A DNA stretch of 64,000 nt from Buxus sempervirens (lineage: Eukaryota; Streptophyta; Magnoliopsida; Buxales; Buxaceae). Shown here piece after piece: positions 23,991 through 35,746 of the stretch. The notes under the pieces are model-generated. The model had not been told where the DNA came from, did not search any database, and saw only the letters and a program-made list of their open reading frames with translations. The DNA is taken from the NCBI GenBank assembly GCA_947561395.2, contig OX387185.1:20548366-20612365 (forward strand), given 5' to 3'. The translations under genes were made by a program, and so were the position numbers. The first letter of the stretch is position 1; every line of letters begins with the position of its first letter.

Positions 23991-25682
23991 ATACCCTTCA
24001 CACAATCACCTGACACTTAATATATTTATACGGATGGCTGTTATACAACCGAATCAACCATGGTCCTAGTTTCCCATACGAAAAGCACCCAAGTAGAAAC
24101 CTTTCAAACTCCCTGCACCCATAGGGGTGCTGACACGCCCACAACGCATGCTATCACTGCCACCGCACCGAAAAGGCGTATAGGTGAAGCGTTAACATCA
24201 CCCCTATTCGTTAGATGGACCAGCCCTATGTTTCCACTGGAAGTTCCACCAATCAAAGGATATTAAAGAATTCTATATGCCCAAGGGACTACCAATAACC
24301 AATTTCTTTGCCATAAAGCCTAGTGCTGCAAAAACCAGTGCCTCAACCTAACTGAGAAGAATGTAGTTAAAATCCTCCTCCTATTCATCCTCAAGACAAA
24401 ACCTAATGACGACCGCTAGTTTGTTTGAGATCAATATCTGCAGTACAATAGGAAATTACACTGGCGATCAGAAATCAACATTGTTTGGGTAATTGCCAAA
24501 GACAAAGCAAGCCCTTTCCCATGAGGGATCCTCTGGTGTTATAGACATGGCATAACAGATCAAAAGACAACTTGCTCTCTCATGCCGTAGACAATACCTG
24601 ACGCCCATTAACCTGCTCTGTTTACCCCTCATCAGTTCCATATTTACCCGTCCTTCAGTGCACTCTCTCATCGGTACTGCTGCATTAATGCAGTAATGAA
24701 TACAAGGACCGTGAAGAGACATAATGTTAACCAAGATTGCTCATCCAACATGTCCCATCTAATGCCGGAATCTTTCAAAAAGGCAAAGAATACAGAATCA
24801 AAGGCAACAGAAATTTGTCCAGCCTACAAGTTATCAAGCTGAAGAACTGAAGTGTACATTCAACACCCCAAGACCTGAAATGTGAATCCATCATCAGCAC
24901 ATGTATCCAAAACTCTAATATTCAGGAACAAGCGCCAAAATCCTTCCAATACTTTTATAGTCATTTTCCCATATTGATTGAAGAACCAGTTCAGGCAATT
25001 ATTTACATAATAAACATGATCACAGGACAGGCACACATAGTCTAAACTTGGAATTCTAGGTTTCAATTTCAAGAACAAATGAGAGGAAAATGGTGCGAAT
25101 ATTTGTTATTATTACAGCTTTAGTGTTCGGTTTCTTTTTTTTTTTTTTTTGGGTGGATCCAGGCTGGAGGGTTCTTAGAACTTCTTGGGACCTCATTTAC
25201 AACAATATTTACAGAAGATTGGTGAAATAGGGATGATAGCCTGTCGCTTGTCCCTTTCCATTATATTGGATGGTCTTGGAATAGCCATGCAACTCTTCAC
25301 ATAAAGATGTACCAAGCTTGATCAACAATATTTATGTAGAGACACAGTAGGGCAATTTCTAAAACAATAAGAATCTTTCATAAAAGGGAAACTTACCCAG
25401 AAATTGAAAAGCAAAATATGTGTTTGAATGATGTAAAGATGTCTTTATAACAGGAAATTATATTCCAATAATCTGTATCAGAATATTTCTATCAATAGTT
25501 CATATTACCATTTTTCACTGTTTTGTACAATTTCTATAAATTCAGTTCTAACTGTCAAGTATCATTATCAGTTGAAATCCGTAAAAGCAAACGCAGCTTA
25601 TAACCAGCTTATGTTTTTACACATTTGGAGCACCAAATAACAAATAAGTATGTAAATTCATGACTCCTTGAAAATGATAAAG
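23991..25682. other. unassigned low-repeat sequence
   Basis: No recognised gene. Short open frames (up to 88 codons) match nothing I know. On the minus strand AATAAA followed by a T-rich stretch lies near 23965-23980, which could be an old polyadenylation signal of a degraded transcript unit. A poly-T run is at 25135-25150. Base composition and absence of LTR motifs suggest host DNA. Confidence 0.3.
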
Positions 25683-26085
25683 TGGTCATCAGACTAAGGC
25701 CATGTGTACATTAATCATAAAACAAAACAAAGAAAGGAGAAATTTGAGAAATCAAAGGGAAATGAGACAACCCAATGGCCTCCTTTTTTATTTTCATTTT
25801 ATTCTTTTAGTCAAACTGTAGACACCCCAACAATCAACTAAATACAACAATAATCATTATTTACATGCCAATAAAAGGAAATCTCCAATAGGGCACTGCA
25901 AATAAAATCAAGTAGTCATAGAATAAGGTCATATGTACATCTTCATAAAACAAAAACACAGAAATGAAAGGTTCAACAACAAAAACAAAATCAGAAACCT
26001 GATGGACTTTTTTTTTATTCAAACTGCAGTCACCCCAACAATCAACTACCTACAGCAATACCCATTATTTTCACGCTGATAATCT
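25683..26085. repeat. diverged direct duplication downstream of the TCP gene
   Basis: Copies at about 25683-25870 and 25913-26085 share the order: CAT(C/A)AGACTAAGG or AGAATAAGG, ATGTGTACAT, ATAAAACAAA, a T-rich tract, CAAACTG(T/C)AG(A/T)CACCCCAACAA, ATCAACTA. Identity is moderate, so this is an old tandem duplication. Confidence 0.55.
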
Positions 26086-27047
26086 TAGCGATTACTAAGA
26101 ATAGAGAATAAAAAGAGAACAGAATTCTTACAGACTTGAACCCAGAGCTTTTCCACAACTTATGTCCTTGGAGTTTTGCACACTAACATTTGAGATGCAG
26201 AGAGAAGGCGAGAGACAAATGTAGTCTCAGTGACAAACCCAGAACACAATATCTGGAACAAACATTGACCAAAATAAATCTCATTTCTCCATTGACAATC
26301 AGTAAACTACTGGCTGAAAAACTTTAGTCCTCATCCACCATCCAATAGAAATCCAAATTAGAAAGCTCAGCAACCTCTAAATGCTTATGAACACACCAAA
26401 ATTCCAATTCCTCCATATCAACTGCCATGATAACCAAGCTTCAGAGCCAATAGTACCCAGAACATCAATTTGCTCTCCACAAAAGATGGAGCACAGACAC
26501 TTCTTCAAACCATAATTTCATTTGCCATCAGTTTCTGTCATACACACAGGCTATTCAAGAAAGCAGTCTTGCCCCCATCAATGTATCATCAATTAAACAA
26601 CATTTTGCACTGAAACGGAAAAACTCCACTGTGTTTGCTTGAACCCCACACAACCTAGTTCCCAAATTGGATCATCCAAATACCAACTTCTACTACATCC
26701 CAAATACCATCAAAGCAAAATCATTCAAGTTTCTCGCCTCTTTGTTCACCGCCACAACCATTGTGGGCCCAATTTATCCTCCATTCACTCTCTCTCTCCC
26801 TCTCTCTCTCTCTCTCCCCCACACACACACACACACGAGTCCAAACCCTCCACGGAGAAGGAACACAATAACCCTAATTTCAACAAGGGGAAGGGAAGTA
26901 AGCAAAGTAGTAATATAACTCAATTCATTCATGACTACTTCAAAAATCGACAAACCCTAAATTTTTTTTCCCAACCACCCAATCTAAAACCCTAGCCCTA
27001 ACTCTAAATTCTCCTCTCCACACATAAATATACACACAACAGCCAAA
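26086..27047 (-). other. 3' flank and possible 3' UTR of the TCP gene
   Basis: No open frame of note. It contains adjoining (CT)n and (AC)n microsatellites at 26788-26836. The segment next to the stop codon (about 26940-27047) probably includes the 3' untranslated region, but no single polyadenylation site can be picked. Confidence 0.35.
26788..26836. repeat. (CT)n and (AC)n microsatellites
   Basis: An interrupted CT run at 26788-26816 is followed by CCCC and an AC run at 26820-26836. Confidence 0.9.
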
Positions 27048-27809
27048 TCAACGATGTTCCTTGTCTCTCCTCCCTGCCGAGGCAGGCGAGCCAGACAACG
27101 AAGCGAGCAAATTCAGATGATGCCCCTGTCCAATCGGAAGATAATTCCCAACCCTTGCCGCCGACGCTTCTCCCACAGCCTGCTGCATGAACCTCCCGGA
27201 AATCGTCGGCTGCGATGCCACCACAGGTGTCGGCATAACCATCTCCGGCGCAGCCGCGAAGCTCCAGACCTGACCGAAATCCGGCCGAGCCGGGACAGCC
27301 CAAAAAGCCCCAGCAGTGGGACCCACAGGAGAAATTGCACCAACAGCGTCGTCCTTTGCACCGTCCTCTGTATCATCGTCGGTGCTGAGCCGCTTACCGA
27401 GTATAAACGGCGTCGGACCAAGCATCGGAGCATTAGGCTTCTGATCAAGACAAGCAGACATGGACGTAGTAGTAGAAGAGCCTCTTACCGAGACCGAAAC
27501 AGTCGAGAAACTCGCGGGCGTAGTTCCAGTCCCCGTCGCTGCGATGATCGATGGCTCGGCTTGACGGAGAAGCCATTCGATAGTCTGGCCGTCGGACTTG
27601 TGGCCAAGTTCTCTTGTGAGCTGGAAAACCCTAGCGGCGCAGATGATCGGCATGCGTATGCGCCGTCCACGGCCGTCGACTTTACTGTGACGATCCTTGG
27701 ACGGCGGTTTCTTCACCGTTAGAGCCCCGTTACCCGGCGGCTGCTGCCGTTGCGGGTCCATTAGAGCACCGTTAGTTGCGCCGTTTGTTGCACCGTCGGT
27801 CTTCGACAT
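27048..27809 (-). CDS. class I TCP transcription factor, TCP7/TCP21-like
   Basis: A single-exon frame of 253 codons, ATG at 27807-27809, TGA at 27048-27050. The TCP basic helix-loop-helix domain spans about residues 34-92: basic region [17 protein letters not shown], helix I with [17 protein letters not shown], helix [20 protein letters not shown]. The class I signature is clear, including the conserved Cys at residue 57. The C-terminal half keeps the [14 protein letters not shown] motif and the [24 protein letters not shown] motif, which in Arabidopsis characterise TCP7 and TCP21 (CHE). Such proteins bind GTGGGNCCC-type sites in the nucleus and control cell growth and, for CHE, the clock gene CCA1. 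Length is normal for the group (about 240-250). The frame appears intact. Orthology to TCP7 versus TCP21 is not settled here. Confidence 0.95.
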   Translation of the reverse strand: MSKTDGATNGATNGALMDPQRQQPPGNGALTVKKPPSKDRHSKVDGRGRRIRMPIICAARVFQLTRELGHKSDGQTIEWLLRQAEPSIIAATGTGTTPASFSTVSVSVRGSSTTTSMSACLDQKPNAPMLGPTPFILGKRLSTDDDTEDGAKDDAVGAISPVGPTAGAFWAVPARPDFGQVWSFAAAPEMVMPTPVVASQPTISGRFMQQAVGEASAARVGNYLPIGQGHHLNLLASLSGSPASAGRRDKEHR

Positions 27810-27834
27810 GAAGATTAGAGGTCGCTGCGCGTTG

Positions 27835-27835
<1 letters not shown>

Positions 27836-27865
<30 letters not shown>

Positions 27866-27873
27866 GGAGGGAG
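27836..27873. repeat. (GA)n microsatellite in the TCP 5' leader
   Basis: A GA run starts about 27 bp upstream of the TCP start codon and reads (TC)n in the sense of the gene. CT-rich leaders are common in plant 5' UTRs. Confidence 0.85.
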
Positions 27874-28366
27874 TTTGCTAAAATGAGCTGGGGATGCGCT
27901 TGTTTTCGTTGGTTGGAGTGTGAGAGCGAAGCTTTGGGAGGGAAGAGAGAACACTAATCATTGAGCGGCAGGAGCGGGTGGAGACAGGAGGAAAGGCACA
28001 TGGGTGGTGGGGACCACTTTCCATACGTTCCCCACGAGTCATGATCTCGTGAGCTTATGCCCATTGTAGTTTGGTGGGAACGCGCTTTGGGGTTATTAAA
28101 CTATTATAACTTGTAATCTGAGCTCTTATAATCAAACCACGAGCACGAATTCAATTGGTGTATGGATATCCGAATATATGGAATGGGACGGGTTTGGTAT
28201 GATGATAATTACACGACCATTAGGAAGCCAAAGATTCACCTATTATTATTGTAGGTGCTTTTTCTAAATTCACGTCCATGTGTTCAATGTCACCTCCACG
28301 GTATCGATGACATATTTTCAGATCTAAATTATGAGTAGGAGAGGTACGTCTAACATTGGCTTAAAC
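27874..28366 (-). promoter_or_regulatory. upstream region of the TCP gene
   Basis: About 490 bp lie between the microsatellite and the first LTR. It contains a TCP-like binding word (28010-28017). No convincing TATA box was found. The retrotransposon nest begins at 28367, about 560 bp upstream of the start codon, so the proximal promoter is short. Confidence 0.4.
28010..28017 (-). promoter_or_regulatory. candidate TCP binding site
   Basis: On the minus strand GTGGTCCC fits the class II TCP consensus GTGGNCCC. It lies in TGGTCCCCACC, about 200 bp upstream of the TCP start codon. Self or cross-regulation within the family is an inference. Confidence 0.35.
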
Positions 28367-28809
28367 TGTAATACCGTGAATTTGGATCCATGCCCCAATG
28401 CACCAAACCCGAACCCGAAGTGCTATTATGGCCCAAAGCATCGAATACCAGACAATAATCACATATAATTCATCAGAATGCAGAAAATAAAACATCAAAA
28501 TCAATCAATAATTAAGCGTAGATAATTGAAACCTCAAACCATATCAACAGTAGCCACATAAAACACAAGTATGGTAAAAAGGGTTTCTATCTCACTGTCT
28601 CATCAATAAAACCAATCAAATAGTAATAATGTTAAACAATCTATAACAACCTCAACAAACTAATTGGGGTAATAATAGTCCTTTGAACGATATTCAGCAA
28701 ACTCCCCCTGTGTATCAACCTCAAGGTCGTCTTCACGTGGATCAGCTGAAAACAAAACACGGATGAAATACGAATATCCCAGTAAGCAGTACTATGCATC
28801 AATAAAACA
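28367..28809 (-). mobile_element. minus-strand Tekay-like LTR fragment
   Basis: It starts TGTAATACCGTGAATTTGG (compare TGTAACGCCCCGAATCC at 8910) and is cut at 28810 by the LTR of element B. It holds the intact acidic mini frame (28660-28747), an acceptor-like site (28746-28752) and the conserved hairpin (28765-28780). The rest of this LTR is not seen in the window. Confidence 0.6.
28660..28747 (-). other. acidic EYR..DYYYPN mini reading frame in LTR
   Basis: After TTTTCAG, the minus-strand frame is open for 28 codons, rich in D and E, ends EYRSKDYYYPN and stops at TAG. It is intact although this LTR belongs to a different subfamily from element A. Confidence 0.45.
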
Positions 28810-30724
28810 TGTAAGACCCCTAATTTTCCTAAATAATTAAAATAAAATAATAATTAATATTCTTGAGGATTTTTATTGATGGAAATAATTTATTATTGTA
28901 GGTGATATTGTTATTAGTGGAGATCAAGAGTTTGGCGTAGATCCGACCGTCCGATCGTGAGATATCGAGGTAAGATAAATGTTTTAATTCTGTTGTGTTT
29001 TGATTGGGCGAGCGTGTGGAGTTTGATGCACATGCGTTGCATGGGATTAGAGGGTATATAAATAAGTTAAATACCCTAGTTGTATACGGTGGTCATACCT
29101 ACTCATATATTGTTTTGTATTCATTAGCCACCAGAGAGAGTGCACGACTGAGAATGACCATGGATGACCAGAGAAGAAGAAGAGAAGAAGAAGGGAGAGA
29201 GTTTCTGGTTGAGTTTCATCATGCTTAGAGTGCCTTTGCATCTATGTTAGTCTCTGTTCGGAAGAGGAAGAGAGGAAACGCACGATTAAGGTAGGTAGCA
29301 CCTGTTTTGTCGCTCATTTTGTATTCCTTGGTTATTCGAGTCGTATTGCATGATTTGATGATAGATTTGTATGTATATAGCTTGATTATGATCATATATT
29401 TATGTTAGAATCGAACAAAACACTTAAAACTGGGTTTTAAGTGTTGCTTAGCCATTTTTCTATAGGCGCTAGCCTCCCTGTGCTCAGCGCCCCTGAGTGT
29501 CGATCAGTACCCGTATTAAAAACTAGATCGCCAACCATCGCTAAGATATAGTAGGTCCACATTCAAATTTTGAATTAGCGCTAACCTAGAGCGCCTAAGC
29601 ACCCTTGAGCGCCCATTGCAGAAAAAATCAAATTTTTAGAATTTAATTCCTGATTCAATACCAAACAATTTTTAATGAATTTTATTAGTTAAATGAGATG
29701 TTTTTAAGTCAAAATAAATTACCAATTACCCTGTTTTGCAGAAAAATAAAATAGGGAGTTATTTAGGGTATTAGTTGCCGAGATTTTTAAATAATGAGGA
29801 AATCTAAGTTTTATAACAAACATACTGATAAATTGGGTTAATTAAATTATGAGACATTATATTAGATATTATTAACCAGATTTCTATATATTGGACATCC
29901 ATATCAGAATTTCAACCCTGATAACCCGATATTGAACAAAATTACAGATTTACCCTTTATATGCCGATAGGCACTATTATTTACAGAAGATTAGTCCTTA
30001 GGGATTTTTGGTGTCTAGTGGGCATAGCTGGTTATGGATCCATAGTTTTGGCTAGATAGCTAAGGGATATTTCATTTGGGTTGAGTTTCTGCCTTGTGCG
30101 AGCGCATTTCCTTTGCAAGTTTGGTTGCATTGGAGGGTCCCGTGTCCGTAGGGTCATTTCGAGCCTCGCTGGTGATACCTATGCACGTGGATTAGCGGTC
30201 ATCTCCATGTATTGATTTCGATGCTGCATGCCGGTGGTTCATGCCAACTCTGTTGAGTTGTGCGCAATAAGTCGATGACTACGGCTCTTATCTAAGGAGA
30301 TGTCTCGGGTTTGAGTATCATTAGTAGCATCGCCCCTAAGCCGCATGGTGGTATAACAATTGTTTGAGAGTCATCTCAAAGGTTTATCTATCTTTGTGAG
30401 TCCTATAATGACATGGAAATCATGAATACTGATTATTATTAATTTGTCACATGCTAGAAGCATGTGTCTAATATTATACAGTTGGATGTGACTACTTAGT
30501 ACATCCTAGTTTTATTTGGACACGAAGTTGTCTACATTATTTGGATTATGCTGTTAAATTCTATATGTTGGTTCTTATTATAAATTCTGCTATTCTCTGA
30601 TACTTAGAAATGATTTAAAAGCTTATTTGTATTTCAAGATCGTTGTGAATGTTTATACGAGCCTGCTTATCCGTAATTGCTTAATCATGCATGAACTGTT
30701 TATAGCATGCATGTGTTTCCTACT

Positions 30725-30740
30725 GAGATATTTGTATCTC
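30725..30740 (+). other. conserved LTR hairpin, perfect 6-bp stem
   Basis: GAGATA-TTTG-TATCTC. It precedes the pyrimidine tract and acceptor-like CAG at 30765-30767 by about 25 bases. Confidence 0.55.
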
Positions 30741-30766
30741 ACCCTACCTCTTTATCTTATTTTTCA

Positions 30767-30859
30767 GCTGATACGCGAAAGGGGGATCATAGTGGTGATT
30801 TCCAGGGTAATTTGACTGACTTTTCACCAGAGGAGTACTATTTTCCGAATTTGATTTGA
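30767..30859 (+). other. acidic mini reading frame in LTR B
   Basis: Open for about 30 codons after the acceptor-like site. It begins ADTRKGD, ends PEEYYFPNLI and stops at TGA. It shares the D-R and E-Y-Y/F-P-N pattern with the frames at 28660 and 37225. Confidence 0.4.
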
Positions 30860-31133
30860 GGTTGAGGAGTGATGAGGACTTATTATTTTTTTATAGTTAT
30901 TTTGGTTATTTGGTTTTGATGTATCTGAGAGATTGAGAGTTTTAGTAACCCTTTTGATACCAGACTTGATTATTTGGATTAAATGGTTTATTTCATTCTT
31001 AAGTCTGGATATTTATTGATGATTGAATTGATATGGGCCCAGTAGCATCTTGGATTCGGGTTGTTACAGTAGCGAACTAGATTCGGGTTGGGTGCCAGTT
31101 TTGCACTGACTCGGGTTTGGGGCGTTGCAGAGG

Positions 31134-31144
31134 TGGTATCAGAG
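31134..31144 (+). other. primer binding site of element B
   Basis: TGGTATCAGAG lies four bases after the 5' LTR end and matches initiator tRNA-Met. Confidence 0.9.
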
Positions 31145-31254
31145 AAATGGGTCCTAACCTTTGATAGCTACCTTTAAGGGGATGGGATTGTGTGTACGCT
31201 AGTTAGAACCCCTAGAAATATTGGATTCTAACAAATGGAAATTGTATTTTGCAG

Positions 31255-32405
31255 ATGGCCAGTAAAGGGAGACCCGCACGAGCTGATGCTACTGATGAGA
31301 TAGTTGAGGCTGGGGAGTAGCAGCGGGATGCTCCATTACCACCACCTCCACCTGGAGGAGATGTTTGGGTTATAGTTGGTACCTTGGCAGAGCTTCTTGC
31401 CAAGGAGAGAGAGGAAAGAATGAGTCAGAACATCAATGGGAATGGAGGAAATGGGCATAGAGAGGTGCCTAGACATGCGAGAGAGATTCAGACGGCTCAA
31501 GATTTGGAGCAGTTCCGTAAGATGGATCCTCCTATATTTAGTGGACGACCAGACCCGATGGAGGCACAAAGATGGCTGATGAGGGTAGAGTGGATTTTCG
31601 ACGCCATGGATTGTCCAGAGGACGGGAGGGTGAGCTGGCAACATTTCTGTTCGAAGGAGAGGCAGTTCACTGGTGGACAGCTAGGAAGAGGAAGGACCCT
31701 CAGACTACTTTCATGACTTGGGATAGATTCCGGGAGGTGTTCTATGAGCAGTATTTCTCAGATGAGGTCTGACTCCAGAGGAGCGGGAGTTTATGGACGT
31801 CACCCAGGGGAGCCAGACAGTGGCACAGTACGAGTCTAGATTCTCAACTTTGTCCCGATTCGCACCCCACATGGTGCAGGATGAGAGGAGGTTGACTTCA
31901 CACTTTGAGAGGGGATTGAGGCCAGAGATACGGAGTATGTTGACTGTGTTCCTATGCACAGAGTTGAAGGACATAGTACGATGAGCCACTAGGGCTGAGA
32001 GAGATCTTGAGACTTGAGCCAGTTAGAGTAGGGCTAGACAGCCGATGAGGCTGATGGAGTAGAGAGTCTTCCTTAGTGGGAGCAAGAGGCCGAGGGACTG
32101 GACTAGAGGAGAGTCGTCAGGAGGTCAAATGTACATGCTAGCTTAGAGGGGATGTACTAGTTGTGGCAAATACCATGTTCCGGGGCCGTGTGTTGCAGCT
32201 CCAGGCACTTGCTACTGATGTGGTCAGACAGGCCACCGAATTTATGACTGTCGCTTCTCTCCAAGTTATCAGCCTTTGGCAGTGAGACGGCAAGATGTAC
32301 CAGCACCCACACTTGCAGCTATGCAGAGACCATCATTCTAGCAGCCAGCTCAGAGAGCACCCGTGGGACAGAGACCCCAGGGCCGAGGAGCAGTGCAGAG
32401 AGGAC
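31255..32405 (+). pseudogene. gag of element B, broken
   Basis: ATG at 31255 starts MASKGRPAR, like element A. A TAG at 31318 follows. The gag domain is spread over frames 31384-31716, 31572-31772 and 31793-31984 (EGEAVHWW, FYEQYFSDEV, YESRFSTLSRFAPH). The zinc-knuckle region at about 32155-32260 keeps CTSCGKYH and CGQTGH but has a TGA where element A has Arg, consistent with CGA to TGA. The rest of the linker continues after the solo LTR at 37557. It cannot encode a working gag. Confidence 0.85.
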
Positions 32406-32759
32406 TGTAAAACCCCAATTTTCTACATGATTATTATTTATGAGAATTAATAAGCTGTATATGTAAGGAAAACTTGGTGGGTGAGCGTGCACTAAATCAT
32501 GGGTTTTAAAATTGTTGAGCGGCAAAGTATATAGGGTAAGTATAAATACTTAATGTATTTAGATTCGTAGGTTTCGCATACCTTGAGTTGAAGGAGATTT
32601 CGGCTGGAGTTCTAGGGTCTTGGAGAGAAGCAAACGTGTGGTTCCTGCCGATTAGAGTGTTCAGAATCAGGGTGTTCAGAAAAACCTCTTGCGAACAGAA
32701 GGAAAACTGGGTGGAGATCGAGTGTTGGACTTGCTGTTCTAGGAGTTGCCGTTGCAAGG

Positions 32760-35746
32760 TGTAAAACCCCGAATTTCCACCTAATAAATAATAAATAAAA
32801 GAAAATATGAGTTAAGTCCTAGTTAAAATAAAAAAGTGAAGATTTAGAGGATAATTAATTCAAATAAGTCATAAGTTGTAAATAAAGAAAGAATTTTAAT
32901 GAAATTAGCCTAAAAGAATAAAAAGGGTATTTTGGTAATTTTCAGAAAAGGGTAATTAATAAATAGATCAGTAAATAATAACTAGAATTTGAAAATAGAA
33001 GGAAATAATTTATTTTGACAATTTAGAAATTAAAATAAATTAATAAAAGCCTAAAAGTGGGAAAAAGGGTAATTAGGAGATTTCACGTATTAATTTGGAG
33101 AAAATAAGGTTTTAGGTGATATTTAATGTTTAAGTGATTATTAGGCACGAAAATAGCTTGTAAAGAGTGTTTAGATAATAAGAGAATTGATTAATATTGT
33201 TTTAGTAGAAAAATAGAAGGTGGAGAAAAAGTAGGAATTAAATTAGAAGGTGTTAGACATTAATTAGACTATGGTTGGGTTAGCCCAAATTAAAGTAGCC
33301 AATTAGGGTTGGTTTAGGACTTCTAAAGCCTAGTATAAATAGGAAACTAAGGTTAGAAAAGAGGGAAATTTCGTGGGTTTATTATGGAGAGAAAAGAGGG
33401 AGAGAAAGGAAGAAGGTGGCTAATGGAGGTGTCTGACCAGCCATCATCAAAATGCGATCGGGAAAAATCCGTACGGTGGATTGCCTTCACATTTGGAGGT
33501 TTTGATCTTCACTGATGGAATGACATTGTGTACGGTGGAGATTTGAATTGGAAGACTCTAGCTTGGTGCGTTTGGGAGCAAACGTCAGGTCCAGAATTAG
33601 AAATTTCAATGGAAGAAGGATTTAGCGTATAAGGCAAGTAGTAACCCTTGGAAAACGTGAGGAATTGCATGATTTTGTTTTCTGTGATTTAATATTGATT
33701 GAACGGATTAGTCGGAACAGTATTTACATGGAATCAAATTGGTTATATGTTATTGATTGATATTCTTGAAGGATTTGTTGAAATAAAGAAGAAAACTTGG
33801 TTTAATCATGAAATTAATTATAGGATGGTATTTAATTAACATGAATTAATCTAGAAGGCTTTAGGAATGTTTTAGAATGTTATTAGATTGATTTAGACCA
33901 AAGAAACCTATGGCAAAAGCATAAAAATCCGAACTTTGTAAATCTGGAAATTTTCTGTTTAATTTTGCACGAGCGCCTAGGATCGCCCAGCCCTGTAGAG
34001 GTCGGCGCTTTAGGTAAAATTTTGCAGATTTTAGGGATTTTGTAATTTTTATAAATATCCAATAATTTTTCTGATTAGTTAAGCATGTTAGCATCTTTAT
34101 AATGACCTAATTAAGGTATAAAAATTATAAAATTAAAGGGGAAAGATTATCCAATAAATTGAAGGTTTCAATGAAAGGATTGTTTATAAAAGGGTCAAAG
34201 GGTATGGATATTGCTAGAAATAATACTACTGATACTTATAGCTTATAAACATCTTTTAGACTTCATTTTAGGTCTGTAGGACATGCTGGAAAATAAAAAT
34301 ACAGAAAAGTTAAATAGAAACTAATTTAGGTGTTAAGATAGGAAATTTGATTCTAATAAAGGGATTAATAAAGAAAACTCTAAGTAAGATTTGATTTCCT
34401 TTAATTTTAGCTTTAATATGAATATTTGTTTATGGAATTGAAGTAACATTGTTTTCTATCGAATTTATGATACATGAGCTTTACTTTGAATATATTTGGG
34501 AAATTGCATAAGGAATTCTAAAAAAGGCTTCATTTGGAGTATTAAGGATTGAATCATGATTTTCACTTGGAATTGAATATTCTGGTATGGATTGGTATGT
34601 GGTATGAATTATTAGCTTTTCTTTTACGGTTGAGTGGTACAGCTTTTGTGGTAAAGTTTGATACTATCTTTTACGACAGAGATGGGTAATCCTCTGTGTA
34701 GAGATGTGTAATTCTTTACGGGTAAAAGTGTGTATGCCTCCTACATTAGCGTGTCCTCCCGTATGTGGTTTTGTCGTGTTTTGTGTCAGTGGGCTTAGTT
34801 GTATATGGATCCATAGTTTTGGCTGGTTAGCTAAGTGGTATTTAGTTTGGGTTGAGTTACTCCTATATGCGAGCGCGCTTCCCTTGCAAGTTAGTTTGCT
34901 CTGGGAAGGTCCTATGTCTGGAGGGACATCCCGGTGTGCCGCTGGTGATTCCTTGTACATGTGGATAAGCAACCATCTCCATGTATTGATTCTGGTGCTG
35001 CATGCTGGTGGTACATGCCAACTCTGTTGAGTTCGTGCACAATAAGTCGGTGACTACGGCTCTTGTCTATAGCTGCGCTGCATGGGGCTTGAGTATCATT
35101 AAGTAGCACTGCCCTTAAGCCGCACGATGGTATAATAGTTAGTTGAGTGTCATCTCAAATACTTATCATCTTTGTGAGTCATGCAATGGCACGTGTTTTA
35201 TCGCTTTTGTCGGTTTTACCTCGTTAACATCAAGTTACTGGTATTTATACATGATCATCTGTTTTATCGCTTTACTTGGAATTACCATGGATAACTTGGA
35301 TTTCTCGTCTTATCGTTGTTTAATCGAATACCTCATGACTATTTGCTTACATTGGACTGTTTCAAGTTGCATGCACCTACTACTTGCTGAGATGTAAATC
35401 TCACTCCGTTTTCCCCTATTTTTTAGGTTGCCTGGAGAGATCGCGAAGATGGGGTTTTAATATGATGGGTAGAATTGAAATTGGTATTAATGTCACATGT
35501 TGATTAAATAAACCTTATTGTAAACTGAATTGATATTATTGAATAAAGAATTGTTTTATTGGCCACCATAACTCTGATGTAATTAATTAGTAAAGTTTAA
35601 ATTATTGTGAATCTTGGTTTGTATCTGACCCCAGATTCGTGGTAACACCTCGGGTTTGGTTGTTGAACCGGACTTGGGTTGTTACAGTAGCGAACTGGGT
35701 TCAGGTTGGGTGCCGGTTTGCACTGACCCGGGTTCGAGGCGTTACA
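32760..35746 (+). mobile_element. solo Tekay-like LTR nested in another solo LTR
   Basis: TGTAAAACCCCG...GAGGCGTTACA, 2987 bp, is flanked by CAAGG (32755-32759 and 35747-35751). It has a TATA-like GTATAAATAGG at 33341, donor-like AAG|GCAAGTAGTAAC (33631-33645), the core near 34790, stem-loop ACAGAG/CTCTGT (about 34675-34700), the hairpin GAGAT-GTAA-ATCTC (35389-35402) and an acceptor-like TTTTTTAG. The acidic mini frame is lost. Confidence 0.9.
35389..35402 (+). other. conserved LTR hairpin with GTAA loop
   Basis: GAGAT-GTAA-ATCTC, a perfect 5-bp stem. As RNA the loop is GUAA, a GNRA tetraloop. Other copies in the window have UUCG. Confidence 0.55.

Larger units (their letters stand above)
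28810..31129 (+). repeat. 5' LTR of element B
   Basis: 2320 bp, TGTAAGACCCC...GGGGCGTTGCA. It shows a TATA-like TATATAAATA near 29054, donor-like AAG|GTAGGTAGCACC (29288-29302), GGCGC words (29463-29500, 29575-29625), the TAGTGGGCATAGC core (30014), the hairpin GAGATATTTGTATCTC (30725-30740), acceptor-like TTTTTCAG (30760-30767) and the acidic mini frame to about 30859. Confidence 0.85.

Noticed and set aside
24060..24266. 68-codon plus-strand open frame in the island
   Set aside because: Short, no recognised motif, no conserved context; it cannot be told from chance.
27054..27722. 222-codon plus-strand frame opposite the TCP gene
   Set aside because: It is the antisense shadow of the GC-rich TCP coding sequence, with an arginine-rich low-complexity translation.
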